NCBI GenBank assembly: GCA_051005375.1 | Contig: JBPCJK010000001.1 | Coordinates: 1 to 6,611, forward strand | Source: JADDRA01 sp051005375 | Lineage (GTDB): Bacteria; Actinomycetota; Acidimicrobiia; Acidimicrobiales; CADCSY01 | Reading direction: 5' to 3' | DNA: 6,611 nucleotides | Shown here: positions 1 to 5,720 of the stretch, piece by piece | Layout of the letters: each line of letters begins with the position of its first letter | How positions within the stretch are numbered: position 1 is the stretch's first letter | Program-made: the position numbers and the translations under genes | The notes under the pieces: model-generated | What the model was told of the DNA's origin: nothing | What the model saw: only the letters and a program-made list of their open reading frames with translations | Databases searched by the model: none

Positions 1-123
1 GCGGCGCTAAACGCCATCCAGATCGCCGAGGAGCTGCTGGCCCGCTCCTCGTCACTAGAGGCCTTCGGCGTTGTTGCCGTGGCCGCCAGGTCGCAATCGC
101 CGGCTGTGCGTCGAGAGGTCTAA
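1..123 (+). CDS. 3' end of an unidentified gene (partial)
   Basis: Frame 1 is open from the window edge to a TAA at 121-123 and gives 40 residues ending ...SQSPAVRREV. The codons are GC-rich at third positions and the peptide has a plausible Ala/Leu/Glu-rich helical stretch (NAIQIAEELLARSSSLEAF). I do not recognise the family. The gene lies in the same direction as the merR operon but ends 84 bp before that operon's own promoter, so it is probably a separate unit. A chance open frame cannot be excluded over such a short length. Confidence 0.4.
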   Translation, partial: AALNAIQIAEELLARSSSLEAFGVVAVAARSQSPAVRREV

Positions 124-207
124 GCTAGTGCCGGTGCCGCTATAGGCAGTTCGCACCTTCTGTCGACCTGGAAGGCGAAACTTTCTTGGAAAACTTGGCG
201 ATAGCCC

Positions 208-239
208 TTGACCTTGAAGTTAGCTCCAACGTTTATCAT
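208..239 (+). promoter_or_regulatory. MerR-type promoter/operator (long spacer with internal dyad)
   Basis: A -35 box TTGACC (208-213) and a -10 box TATCAT (234-239) are separated by 20 bp. This is longer than the usual 17 bp and is the hallmark of promoters that MerR-family activators untwist. Between the boxes lies an imperfect dyad, CCTTGAAGTT / AGCTCCAACG (212-231), with 7 of 10 arm positions paired. It resembles the operators of metal-responsive MerR proteins. The predicted transcription start is near 245-247, right at the GTG chosen for the MerR gene. The operon is therefore probably autoregulated by the protein it encodes. Boxes and dyad are seen; regulation is inferred. Confidence 0.72.
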
Positions 240-245
240 GGGCGT

Positions 246-737
246 GTGCCCCAGTTGACCGTTTCGAAGCTGGCCCGCCAGGCGGGAACCTCTTCCGACA
301 CTTTGCGCTACTACGAGCGCATCGGGCTGCTTCCTGAGCCCGAGCGGAGCCATTCGGGCTATCGGCTCTATGGCGAAGAGGCGGTGGAGCGGGTCCGCTT
401 CATCAAGCGGGCGCAACGCTTCGGCTTGCGCTTGGAGGAGATCGGTGAGCTGCTGTCGATCCGAGAGCGGGGCCTGTGCCCATGCGGGCGCACCAAGCGA
501 ATGCTCGAAGCCAGGGTGACCGGGCTCACCGAGGAGATGGCGGCACTGCGGCGGCTGCGAGACGACATACGGGAGATGGTCGAGGAGCACCTGCCGACGG
601 CAGAGAACGAAGGGTGGCAGTGCGGCTCCACCTTGATCCAGCTGGGACGACGTCCCAACGGAGCCAACGCAAGCAACGGAAGCAACGGAAGCAACGGAAG
701 CAACGGAAGCAAAGGAGAGAGCTATGAGTGTTTCTGA
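246..737 (+). CDS. MerR-family metal-responsive-type transcriptional regulator
   Basis: A 163-residue MerR-family regulator. The N-terminal winged HTH (about residues 3-70) has the signature TVSKLARQAGTSSDTLRYYERIGLLPEP followed by GYRLY. It is followed by the long dimerisation helix (about 83-115). Candidate metal-binding residues are Cys78 and Cys80 (CPC, at the position of ZntR Cys79/MerR Cys82) and Cys126 (GWQC, at the position of MerR Cys126). The usual second loop cysteine or CC pair is missing and His115 lies nearby. The metal is therefore uncertain, and a non-metal ligand is possible. The GTG start at 246 coincides with the predicted transcription start, which suggests a leaderless mRNA. 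An in-frame TTG at 186 with a GGAAGG upstream would add 20 residues but lies upstream of the promoter. The C-terminus is an unusual Ser-Asn-Gly repeat ending SYECF and overlaps the next gene by 14 bp. Confidence 0.9.
   Translation: MPQLTVSKLARQAGTSSDTLRYYERIGLLPEPERSHSGYRLYGEEAVERVRFIKRAQRFGLRLEEIGELLSIRERGLCPCGRTKRMLEARVTGLTEEMAALRRLRDDIREMVEEHLPTAENEGWQCGSTLIQLGRRPNGANASNGSNGSNGSNGSKGESYECF
672..716 (+). repeat. 9-bp tandem repeat, 5 copies, at the 3' end of the MerR gene
   Basis: The unit AGCAACGGA occurs four times exactly (672-707) and once with one change (AGCAAAGGA, 708-716). A further degenerate copy lies just upstream. In the MerR frame it encodes Ser-Asn-Gly repeats, a flexible hydrophilic tail. 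Copy-number change by slippage would keep the MerR frame and leave the spacing of the next gene's ribosome site untouched. Confidence 0.92.
711..719 (+). promoter_or_regulatory. Ribosome binding site of the Cys-rich gene, formed from the last repeat copy
   Basis: AAAGGAGAG contains AGGAG six bases before the ATG at 724. The Shine-Dalgarno core arises from the single variant copy (AGCAAAGGA) of the 9-bp repeat, inside the MerR coding sequence. It supports the ATG start and translation of the small protein from the same transcript. Confidence 0.7.
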
Positions 738-915
738 GCAGACCTGCCAGTGCGGGTGCAGCACCATGACCGAGGTGACCAGGGCGGCCAAGCCTTGCGA
801 CTGCGGCTGCGAGTGCTGCAGCGCTACCGGCAAGAGCACCGATCAGGAGATCGTCGAGCTCGAGCAGCTCCGCCAGTCGGTCGACCGCCGGCTCTCCGAG
901 CTTGGCCAGTCGTGA
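724..915 (+). CDS. Small Cys-rich, metallothionein-like protein
   Basis: A 63-residue protein with eight cysteines, all in the first 32 residues. They form two clusters: CQCGC (8, 10, 12) and CDCGCECC (25, 27, 29, 31, 32). The C-x-C and CC spacing is typical of metallothionein-like thiolate clusters that bind soft metals such as Zn, Cu, Cd or Hg. The rest (about 40-61, DQEIVELEQLRQSVDRRLSEL) is a predicted amphipathic helix that could mediate dimerisation. There is no signal peptide, so it should be cytosolic. The ATG has a good AGGAG at 6 nt and overlaps the end of the MerR gene by 14 bp, implying coupled expression. The likely role is metal buffering or delivery to the MerR protein, inferred from composition and neighbours. 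I recognise no named family. Confidence 0.82.
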   Translation: MSVSEQTCQCGCSTMTEVTRAAKPCDCGCECCSATGKSTDQEIVELEQLRQSVDRRLSELGQS

Positions 916-945
916 CCGCGCTGTCGGCGTCAGCCCGCACAGATC

Positions 946-949
946 GGAG
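946..949 (+). promoter_or_regulatory. Ribosome binding site deciding the PadR start
   Basis: GGAG lies six bases before the GTG at 956. No comparable site precedes the alternative TTG at 902, which would overlap the Cys-rich gene by 14 bp. This favours the GTG start. Confidence 0.6.
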
Positions 950-955
950 CAGCCG

Positions 956-1330
956 GTGTCCGCTCCCGTGAGCCCAGTGGCGTCCGGTCCCACCGAGCCC
1001 GAGGATGTCCGGTCCCGCAGCTTGTTGCGGCCGGCCATACTCCTGCTTCTGCGAGAACAGGAGAGCCACGGCTACGAGCTGATGGGACGACTGGCCGAGC
1101 TCGGCGTCGAGGTGCCACCCACCACCGGTGGGCTGTACCGCTCCTTGCGCACCATGGCCGAAGAGGGCCTGGTCAGCTCCTACTGGAGCACCCCGGACCG
1201 GGGCCCGGCCCGCAGGGTGTACGCCATCACCGAAGCCGGTGAGCACCACCTCGAGATGTCCATGCCCTCCCTGGCCAGCCTGCTCCGCACGGTTCGGGGA
1301 ATGCTCAATCGCTACCGCCAGGGGGGCTGA
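956..1330 (+). CDS. PadR-family transcriptional regulator
   Basis: A 124-residue winged-helix regulator of the short PadR type. About residues 23-46 (LLRPAILLLLREQESHGYEL) form the first PadR helices. Residues 56-76 (TTGGLYRSLRTMAEEGLVSSYW) hold the recognition helix and the start of the wing, and 82-100 (RGPARRVYAITEAGEHHLE) the wing and the conserved Y-x-IT-x-G-x-x-L signature. A single long helix for dimerisation should follow. The first about 20 residues are Pro/Ser-rich and probably disordered. There are no cysteines, so it is unlikely to sense metals through thiolates. It is the third gene of the merR operon, 40 bp after the Cys-rich gene, and no gene follows on this strand for 1.7 kb. 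Its target is unknown; it may repress this operon or a distant transporter. The family call is firm and the ligand unknown. Confidence 0.9.
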   Translation: MSAPVSPVASGPTEPEDVRSRSLLRPAILLLLREQESHGYELMGRLAELGVEVPPTTGGLYRSLRTMAEEGLVSSYWSTPDRGPARRVYAITEAGEHHLEMSMPSLASLLRTVRGMLNRYRQGG

Positions 1331-2613
1331 CCGGAGGTCGACGCCGGGTAGCTGTGCAGCTCAGAGGTCGAGCTGCAATCACATCGCCTCCTCGATTTCC
1401 GTGAGCAGCCCAAGGGGAAGCCGCCCAGCGATATATGGCCGATCCGTTGTAGGGCGACGGACCGGATCTCGGCGCGCCGCACTCGCCGTGAATCACCCGG
1501 TCCATCAACCTCCGGATGGTGGTCGGCGCTGTCGTCAAGTAGCGGTCCGGCGCTGCCAAAGTCTCTCGAGGATGAGGCGACGAGGCCGGCTGCCCTTTCG
1601 ATCCCCATGGGCCGTACGTCCCCGCTTCTCCGCAATGTGGCACGCTCAGATGTGGTCGAAGGCCGAAGCGACACCTCGCAGACGTCGAGTTCCTCGGAGC
1701 CCCGGAGCCAGCGGTAGGGATGCGGGAAGTCCGGGCTTTCATTCCGCTCCGAGAAGAAGAGGCTGGGCATCGGGTCGCAGGCTCGAGTCTCACCGAGCAA
1801 CTCGTCAGTTGCGAAACCGAACCAGATCAAGACATCGAAGCTGCGACTGAGAGACCGGCCCCTTACCTTTGCAAACCAGCCATTGCCGGCTGCCTTCCGG
1901 TGCTGCAGCAGGACGAAGTCGGAGGCCTGGAGATGACCGAGGACTTCTAGCTGCAAGCTTCTTACAGTCAACTTCTCCCGGAGGGCAGCGACGAAGGAGC
2001 GAAGGTTTCCGCACCACAGATCATAGTCTCCAATGCGGTCCATGTCGGCGCGAAGTAGCCGGCGAGCGAAGTCCGGGTCACTCATCTCCAGCAACGCCCG
2101 TTCAAGGCTCTTGGTGAACAGTTCGAACAGCGGGAGGATGTCGCCGGCCGCATCGCTGTGTGACAGTGCGTCGTAGTACTGGCCGCGGTCCGTGCCGCTC
2201 TTGATGACTAAGCACGGCCACTGTTGACGGTAGAGCCCATAGTTGGCGAGGAGTCGCGCCACTCGGCCGTTCCCGTCTTCGAAAGGATGAATGTTCGCCA
2301 GCCAAGCATGGACAACCGCCGCTAAGAGGGGACCGGCAGCGCGAGCTGAGTTCATCCAGGCGATGAGCTGGGCCATGTGCCAGCCAACATCATCCGATCG
2401 AGCAGTTAGTAGCTCCTTGCTCCCACTGATCTGGTTATCGAAGACCTTGTATTGGCCGGCAATTCTGGGTTCCGACGCCATGAGCATTCGATGGAGGTTG
2501 CGGACGTCGATCTCCCGGAGGCCGCTATGGCCGATGTCAGTGGCCAACTGGCGGACGAATTGGACGGCGTCCCTATGACCGATGACCTCCGTCAACTTGG
2601 GATCCTCACTCAC
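1312..2613 (-). CDS. Fic-domain protein (AMP-transferase type), C-terminal part doubtful
   Basis: The open frame gives 433 residues. Fic proteins usually transfer AMP from ATP to a hydroxyl side chain of a target protein. The full catalytic motif HPFEDGNGRVAR is at residues 109-120 with His109 as general base. It is preceded by the expected AGQYKV (52-57) and the helix WHMAQLIAWM. Residues about 180-318 form an additional region (DLWCGNLRSFVAALREKL... to CEVSLRP) that still reads as protein but is not part of the Fic fold. From about residue 319 (below nt 1660) the sequence becomes Ser/Arg-rich and unprotein-like, and coding signals shift to other frames, so a 3' frameshift is likely. The start is a GTG overlapping the stop of the upstream gene (GTGA) with no visible ribosome site. 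That implies either coupled translation or a broken fusion. Base composition is visibly less GC-rich than the flanking genes, suggesting acquisition. Confidence 0.8.
   Translation of the reverse strand: MSEDPKLTEVIGHRDAVQFVRQLATDIGHSGLREIDVRNLHRMLMASEPRIAGQYKVFDNQISGSKELLTARSDDVGWHMAQLIAWMNSARAAGPLLAAVVHAWLANIHPFEDGNGRVARLLANYGLYRQQWPCLVIKSGTDRGQYYDALSHSDAAGDILPLFELFTKSLERALLEMSDPDFARRLLRADMDRIGDYDLWCGNLRSFVAALREKLTVRSLQLEVLGHLQASDFVLLQHRKAAGNGWFAKVRGRSLSRSFDVLIWFGFATDELLGETRACDPMPSLFFSERNESPDFPHPYRWLRGSEELDVCEVSLRPSTTSERATLRRSGDVRPMGIERAAGLVASSSRDFGSAGPLLDDSADHHPEVDGPGDSRRVRRAEIRSVALQRIGHISLGGFPLGCSRKSRRRCDCSSTSELHSYPASTSGQPPWR
1355..1377. terminator. Hairpin between convergent units, candidate bidirectional terminator
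   Basis: TGCAGCTC (1355-1362) and GAGCTGCA (1370-1377) form a perfect 8-bp stem with a 7-nt loop, 24 bp after the PadR stop. No T-tract follows on either side, which is common for actinobacterial hairpin terminators but weakens the call. It lies directly beyond a minus-strand TGA at 1379-1381, so it could end transcription from both directions. Confidence 0.45.
1379..1560 (-). pseudogene. Decayed minus-strand coding remnant downstream of the Fic core
   Basis: Two frames other than the Fic frame look coding-like. One (about 1559-1488) reads YLTTAPTTIRRLMDRVI and has G or C at 21 of 24 third positions by hand count, against 12 of 20 in the overlapping Fic frame. A second (about 1438-1379) reads PYIAGRLPLGLLTEIEEAM and ends in TGA directly before a hairpin, as a real gene would. 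Joining them needs a frameshift. This may be the true old C-terminus of the Fic protein or a separate small gene. I do not recognise the peptides. About 1380-1660 therefore holds no confidently intact gene. Confidence 0.33.
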
Positions 2614-2942
2614 TTGGCGGCGTGGCGGCCGAACGTGTAAGCCTGGATGAAATCAGGCGCCAAGGGGTTGGACGCCAGGAGCTGCTGGGTCTCGGCCAGA
2701 CTCGTCTTGACTCCCTCGATGGCGTTGCTCTCATATACGAATCGGACGTCGAAGTCGCGCTCGACTTCTTCCTTGATCGCAGCAGCTTGAGCTGCGAGTT
2801 GAGTTCCCACGTCCTCCTGGCGCCTTTGTATCTTGAGCATCTGGTCGAGAACTTCCCGCGCGCGGAGGTCGTCGGCAGCACTGTCCTCGAAGGAGTAGGG
2901 CGAGCCGGCGAGGAGGAGATTGAGCTGTGTGGCTTCGGTCAT
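2610..2942 (-). CDS. Fic inhibitory-helix protein (antitoxin-like, or N-terminal half of a split Fic)
   Basis: 110 residues. Residues 66-89 (DVRFVYESNAIEGVKTSLAETQQL) contain the Fic inhibitory motif (S/T)xxxE(G/N) as S72-N-A-I-E76-G77. Its Glu blocks productive ATP binding in Fic enzymes. In class II Fic proteins this helix is N-terminal in the same chain; in class I it is a separate antitoxin. Here it is on its own gene directly upstream of the Fic core, matching a class I layout but with class II-like sequence (FVYESNAIEG). Residues about 22-64 are strongly helical. The ATG at 2942 is preceded by GGAAG at about 9 nt. A GTG at 3029 would add 29 residues with a Trp/Pro-rich sequence and a poorly spaced ribosome site, so it is less likely. 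The stop overlaps the Fic GTG by 3 bp (GTGA). Confidence 0.75.
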   Translation of the reverse strand: MTEATQLNLLLAGSPYSFEDSAADDLRAREVLDQMLKIQRRQEDVGTQLAAQAAAIKEEVERDFDVRFVYESNAIEGVKTSLAETQQLLASNPLAPDFIQAYTFGRHAAK

Positions 2943-3045
2943 CGTCCCGATCTTCCAGCCGGAACAGGCGAAGCGCTCGACTGGCTCATCCCAGTGCCAA
3001 GGTCCGAAGACGGGAGGCGTTCCTGTCACACCCTCGCACTAGAGT

Positions 3046-3059
3046 CAAACGCATGTTTG
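3046..3059. promoter_or_regulatory. Inverted repeat in the divergent Fic/HNH intergenic region
   Basis: CAAAC-GCAT-GTTTG is a perfect 5-bp inverted repeat with a 4-bp centre. It lies in the about 150 bp between the divergent Fic module and the HNH gene, where an operator would be expected. No convincing -35/-10 pair could be placed beside it, so the function is a guess. Confidence 0.22.
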
Positions 3060-3090
3060 GCATTCTAGCCTAAGCGGAAGGAGCAGGACC

Positions 3091-4440
3091 ATGGGAGAGG
3101 CCAGTGTGAGCCCGGAGGTCGCCTCGGAGGCCCTGCCGTTGGCAGCAGTGCCGACCGAGCGCCTGGAGGCCGAGATCACCGAGCTGGCGGCACATCTCAA
3201 CGCCGCCGAGTGCCGGTGGCTGTTGTTGGTGGCCGAGTTCGACCGGCGGGAGGGCTGGGTCACCTGGGAGTGCCGGTCGTGTGCCCACTGGCTCAACTGG
3301 AAGTGCGGCATCGCTCTCAGCGCTGCCTACGAGAAGGTGCGCGTCGCTCATTGCCTGGGGCGGCTCTCGCTCGTCACCGCCGCCTTCGCCGCCGGCGAGC
3401 TCAGCTACTCCAAGGTCCGGGCCCTCACCCGAGTGGCGACACCCGGCAACGAGGCGGCCCTGTTGGACATGGCGAGAGCCGGCACCGCCGCCCACCTCGA
3501 GCGCATCGTGCGGTCGTATCGGGGTGCCCTGCGCAGCGAGGAAGTGGACAAGGCCAACCGGGTTGATGAGCAGCGCTCCATGAGCTGGCACAACGACGAC
3601 GACGGGAGCCTGGTGCTGCGGGCCCGACTGTCTCCCGAGCAAGGTGCCCTGGTGGTCAAGGCCCTCGAATGCGCCAAGGAGGCTGTGGATGAGTCTTCCG
3701 CGGAAAACTCATCCACAGGCAATGACACCCGGGCCCAGGGCCTGGCCAACGCCCTGGTGGTCATGGCCGAGACATTCTTGGCCGCTGGCCCCAAGGCCGG
3801 CACCGGGGGTGACCGCCACCTGGTCAGCGTCCACGTCGACGCCGAGGTGCTGGCCACCGACGCCGACGGGCGCTGCCAGCTCGACGATGGTCCCGCCCTG
3901 GCAGCGGAGACGGCCCGGCGACTGGCTTGCGACGCCGCCGTGGTGGGCATCGTCGAAGACGGCGAGGGGAACCCGCTCAACGTGGGCCGCAAGACCCGAT
4001 CCATCCCCCCGGCCCTGCGCCGGGCGCTGCGCTCCCGCGACAGGGGCTGTCGCTTCCCGGGCTGTGTCAACCGCGCCTTTGTCGACGGCCACCACGTCCG
4101 CCACTGGGCCCAGGGCGGCGAGACCAGCCTGGCCAATACCTGCCTTCTCTGCCGTGCCCACCACCGGGCGCTGCACGAGGGCGGTTACCGCATGGAGGCG
4201 AGTGGCGACGCCAGCGACCCGTGGGTGTTCTACCGACCCGACGGCACGGTGGTGCCGGCGACACCGCCGCCGTTGCCGGTCAGCGACCACACCGCCGTCG
4301 TGCACCAGAATGAGCAACTCGACATCGGGCCGGCGACCGCCATCCCCGGTTGGTACGGCGAGCACCTCGACGTGGGCCTGGCCCTCGACGCCCTGTTCAG
4401 CATCGACGGCCGCGATCCCCCCACCGACTCGCCGGCTTGA
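3091..4440 (+). CDS. DUF222 domain-containing HNH endonuclease-like protein (13E12-type)
   Basis: 449 residues, the usual length for this actinobacterial multicopy family. The N-terminal DUF222 region (about 20-200) includes AAECRWLLLVAEFDRREGW, the CRSCAHWLNWKCGI motif (61-73) and the KVRALTRVATP stretch (108-117). A C-terminal HNH domain (about 320-365) has Cys320-x4-Cys325, HHVRHW (334-339), the GGxTxLxN box ending at Asn349, then Cys354, HH (357-358) and His362. All expected metal-binding and catalytic positions are present, so it is probably active as a DNA nuclease, although the family's role is unsettled. A strong GGAAGGAG sits 7 nt before the ATG. Residues 199-210 are encoded by a large palindrome inside an otherwise variable linker. 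It stands alone and is divergent from the Fic module. Confidence 0.93.
   Translation: MGEASVSPEVASEALPLAAVPTERLEAEITELAAHLNAAECRWLLLVAEFDRREGWVTWECRSCAHWLNWKCGIALSAAYEKVRVAHCLGRLSLVTAAFAAGELSYSKVRALTRVATPGNEAALLDMARAGTAAHLERIVRSYRGALRSEEVDKANRVDEQRSMSWHNDDDGSLVLRARLSPEQGALVVKALECAKEAVDESSAENSSTGNDTRAQGLANALVVMAETFLAAGPKAGTGGDRHLVSVHVDAEVLATDADGRCQLDDGPALAAETARRLACDAAVVGIVEDGEGNPLNVGRKTRSIPPALRRALRSRDRGCRFPGCVNRAFVDGHHVRHWAQGGETSLANTCLLCRAHHRALHEGGYRMEASGDASDPWVFYRPDGTVVPATPPPLPVSDHTAVVHQNEQLDIGPATAIPGWYGEHLDVGLALDALFSIDGRDPPTDSPA
3683..3718. repeat. 36-bp near-perfect palindrome inside the DUF222-HNH gene
   Basis: Arms CTGTGGATGAGT (3683-3694) and ACTCATCCACAG (3707-3718) are perfectly complementary over 12 bp. 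The centre TTCCGCGGAA (3696-3705) is itself a perfect palindrome. Overall 17 of 18 arm positions pair, with a single mismatch (C3695 against A3706). It is read in frame as AVDESSAENSST in the linker between the DUF222 and HNH parts. Such symmetry is far beyond what coding constraint needs. Confidence 0.95.
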
Positions 4441-4482
4441 GCCATTCTCGTGGGACTGGGTGGGCCTGGTCTGAACCTCCGC

Positions 4483-4496
4483 TGGCCTCGTGGCCA
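4483..4496. terminator. Weak GC hairpin between convergent HNH and higA genes
   Basis: TGGCC-TCGT-GGCCA forms a 5-bp stem 42 bp after the HNH gene stop, in the 187-bp gap before the convergent higA end. There is no T-tract and the stem is short, so this is a tentative terminator. The rest of 4441-4627 shows no other structure I can support. Confidence 0.2.
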
Positions 4497-4627
4497 CGGT
4501 TGACCTAGGAAGGGTGTCCAGTCATGGCGGAAGGCGGAAGACACCGTAGAGCGGAGTCCAGGACGGCACACAGCAGGTTGACGGCTGCTGGCGTCGTCCT
4601 GGTGATCAGCGCCATGTCTCTGCCCTT

Positions 4628-5707
4628 TCAGCCAATCCGCACGAAGGGGCGAACCTTTGGCACTGAGCGCCGGAAGTCGCTCCAGTCGAGCACCCCGTCT
4701 TGTTGCAGCCGGCCGATGACGAAGCTGGGGTGCACGCCCAGCGTCCGAGCCTCAGCGATGATGCGGGGCATCGACGGCTTCGAAGTGGATTCGATGTCGA
4801 CTCCGCCGGGCAGCACCCAGCACGCCGCCTGGGCGTTGGCGTCGGCTTCCCACCCGCTGGCGGTGCCAGCCACCACGTCCTCGTCCAGACGAACCTGACC
4901 CATCTTGACGTGCTCGAGCACCAGGTGGGCGATCTCATGGAGCAGGGCGAAGACGAACCCGTCCATGCGGTCGCCCCGCGTCGACAGACCGACGATGGGA
5001 GTGCCGTCGTTGGCGTAGATGACGACACCGTCGATCTTGCTCGACTTGAGGGGAAGCTCGATGACCAACGCCACCCCGACCGCAGCGAGCCAGTCGTGCA
5101 GCTGGTCAAGGTCGGTCGGGTCATGGATCCGAGTCGTGATCTCCCCGGCGAGTGCCTCCAGGCCTGCGAGGTCCAGCGCTGTGCGGACCCGGCCTGCGCC
5201 CAGGGCGCGCACCCGTGTTATCCAAGCGATCTGTTCGGGGGTGAACCCGCCCGTCGCGTTTGACCGCTTGGCGGCGGCCAGGAGCTCTGGTCGACCGGTC
5301 GGGTCGGGGATTCCCACGAACTCACACACCGCGGCCTCCAAGACGTTGAGGTCCTTGGTCTCCGGCAGCCAGCCGCGCTTCTGCAGCTCGCGAACCGGTA
5401 CCAGCGACCGCAGGCGTGCTCGCCGCTCGACGTTGGTGGCAGCGGCTGGCTCGGCCTTCAGGAGGTGCAGGCGATGAGCCGACTGGAGATTCAGCCACAG
5501 CTCGGCGCTGGTCCCGAGGGCGGCCCCCATGGCAACGGCGGTCCTGGCGGTGATCTCCTTCTTGCCGTTAAGAATCTCCGATACGGCCTGGGCCGGGCGG
5601 CCGAGGATGTCGGCGAACTCCGCCTCGGTCCAGCCCCGCTCAGCTAGTTCGTCCCGGAGGAACTCTCCGGGCGGGAACACCTCCGCCGGCGTGATTACGT
5701 TGGACAT
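4628..5707 (-). CDS. higA: HigA-type antitoxin fused to an ImmA/IrrE metallopeptidase
   Basis: 359 residues. Residues about 10-75 are an XRE/HigA helix-turn-helix (GEFLRDELAERGWTEAEFAD, then AVSEILNGKKEITARTAVAM), with the HigA-typical SAELWLNLQ after it. This part should bind the operon's promoter and neutralise the upstream toxin. Residues about 200-300 are an ImmA/IrrE (M78-like) zinc peptidase domain with HEIAH at 257-261 and a downstream Glu287 in WEADANAQAA as the probable third ligand, so the active site looks intact. Domains of this type cleave repressors or regulators in ICEBs1 and in Deinococcus; the substrate here is unknown. The ATG at 5707 has a very strong GGAGGGAGGA just upstream, in the 13-bp gap after higB. 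The toxin-first order matches higBA systems. Confidence 0.93.
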   Translation of the reverse strand: MSNVITPAEVFPPGEFLRDELAERGWTEAEFADILGRPAQAVSEILNGKKEITARTAVAMGAALGTSAELWLNLQSAHRLHLLKAEPAAATNVERRARLRSLVPVRELQKRGWLPETKDLNVLEAAVCEFVGIPDPTGRPELLAAAKRSNATGGFTPEQIAWITRVRALGAGRVRTALDLAGLEALAGEITTRIHDPTDLDQLHDWLAAVGVALVIELPLKSSKIDGVVIYANDGTPIVGLSTRGDRMDGFVFALLHEIAHLVLEHVKMGQVRLDEDVVAGTASGWEADANAQAACWVLPGGVDIESTSKPSMPRIIAEARTLGVHPSFVIGRLQQDGVLDWSDFRRSVPKVRPFVRIG

Positions 5708-5720
5708 GGTTCCTCCCTCC

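Noticed and set aside
186..245. Upstream TTG start for the MerR protein with a GGAAGG ribosome site at 170-175
   Set aside because: It lies upstream of the MerR-type promoter boxes and adds 20 residues that do not belong to the family; the HTH begins normally just after the GTG at 246.
672..716. CRISPR-like array
   Set aside because: The units are 9 bp, directly adjacent with no spacers, and read in frame as protein.
120..839. Long minus-strand open frame opposite merR and the Cys-rich gene
   Set aside because: It is antisense to two well-supported genes; its SVASVASVA run is only the complement of the 9-bp repeat, and no domain is visible.
902..955. TTG start at 902 giving a longer PadR
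   Set aside because: It lacks a ribosome site and adds non-family residues; GTG at 956 has GGAG at ideal spacing.
1128..1850. Plus-strand open frame of 240 codons running out of PadR
   Set aside because: Arg/Pro/Ser-rich shadow of PadR in another frame that then crosses the Fic tail; no family features.
2943..3029. 29-residue extension of the Fic inhibitory-helix protein from GTG 3029
   Set aside because: The ribosome site is too close to the start and the added sequence (Trp/Pro-rich) is atypical; ATG 2942 has GGAAG at good spacing. Not fully excluded.
3405..4497. Long minus-strand and alternate plus-strand frames within the HNH gene
   Set aside because: High-GC shadow frames of a complete, clearly recognised gene; biased Arg/Pro/Ala content and no motifs.
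4524..4898. Plus-strand frame with a signal-peptide-like start (RLTAAGVVLVISAM)
   Set aside because: Most of it is antisense to the ImmA domain of higA; the hydrophobic run is short and lies in the convergent gap. No homology recognised.
4700..5263. Plus-strand frame of 187 codons
   Set aside because: Entirely antisense to the protease-fused higA gene.
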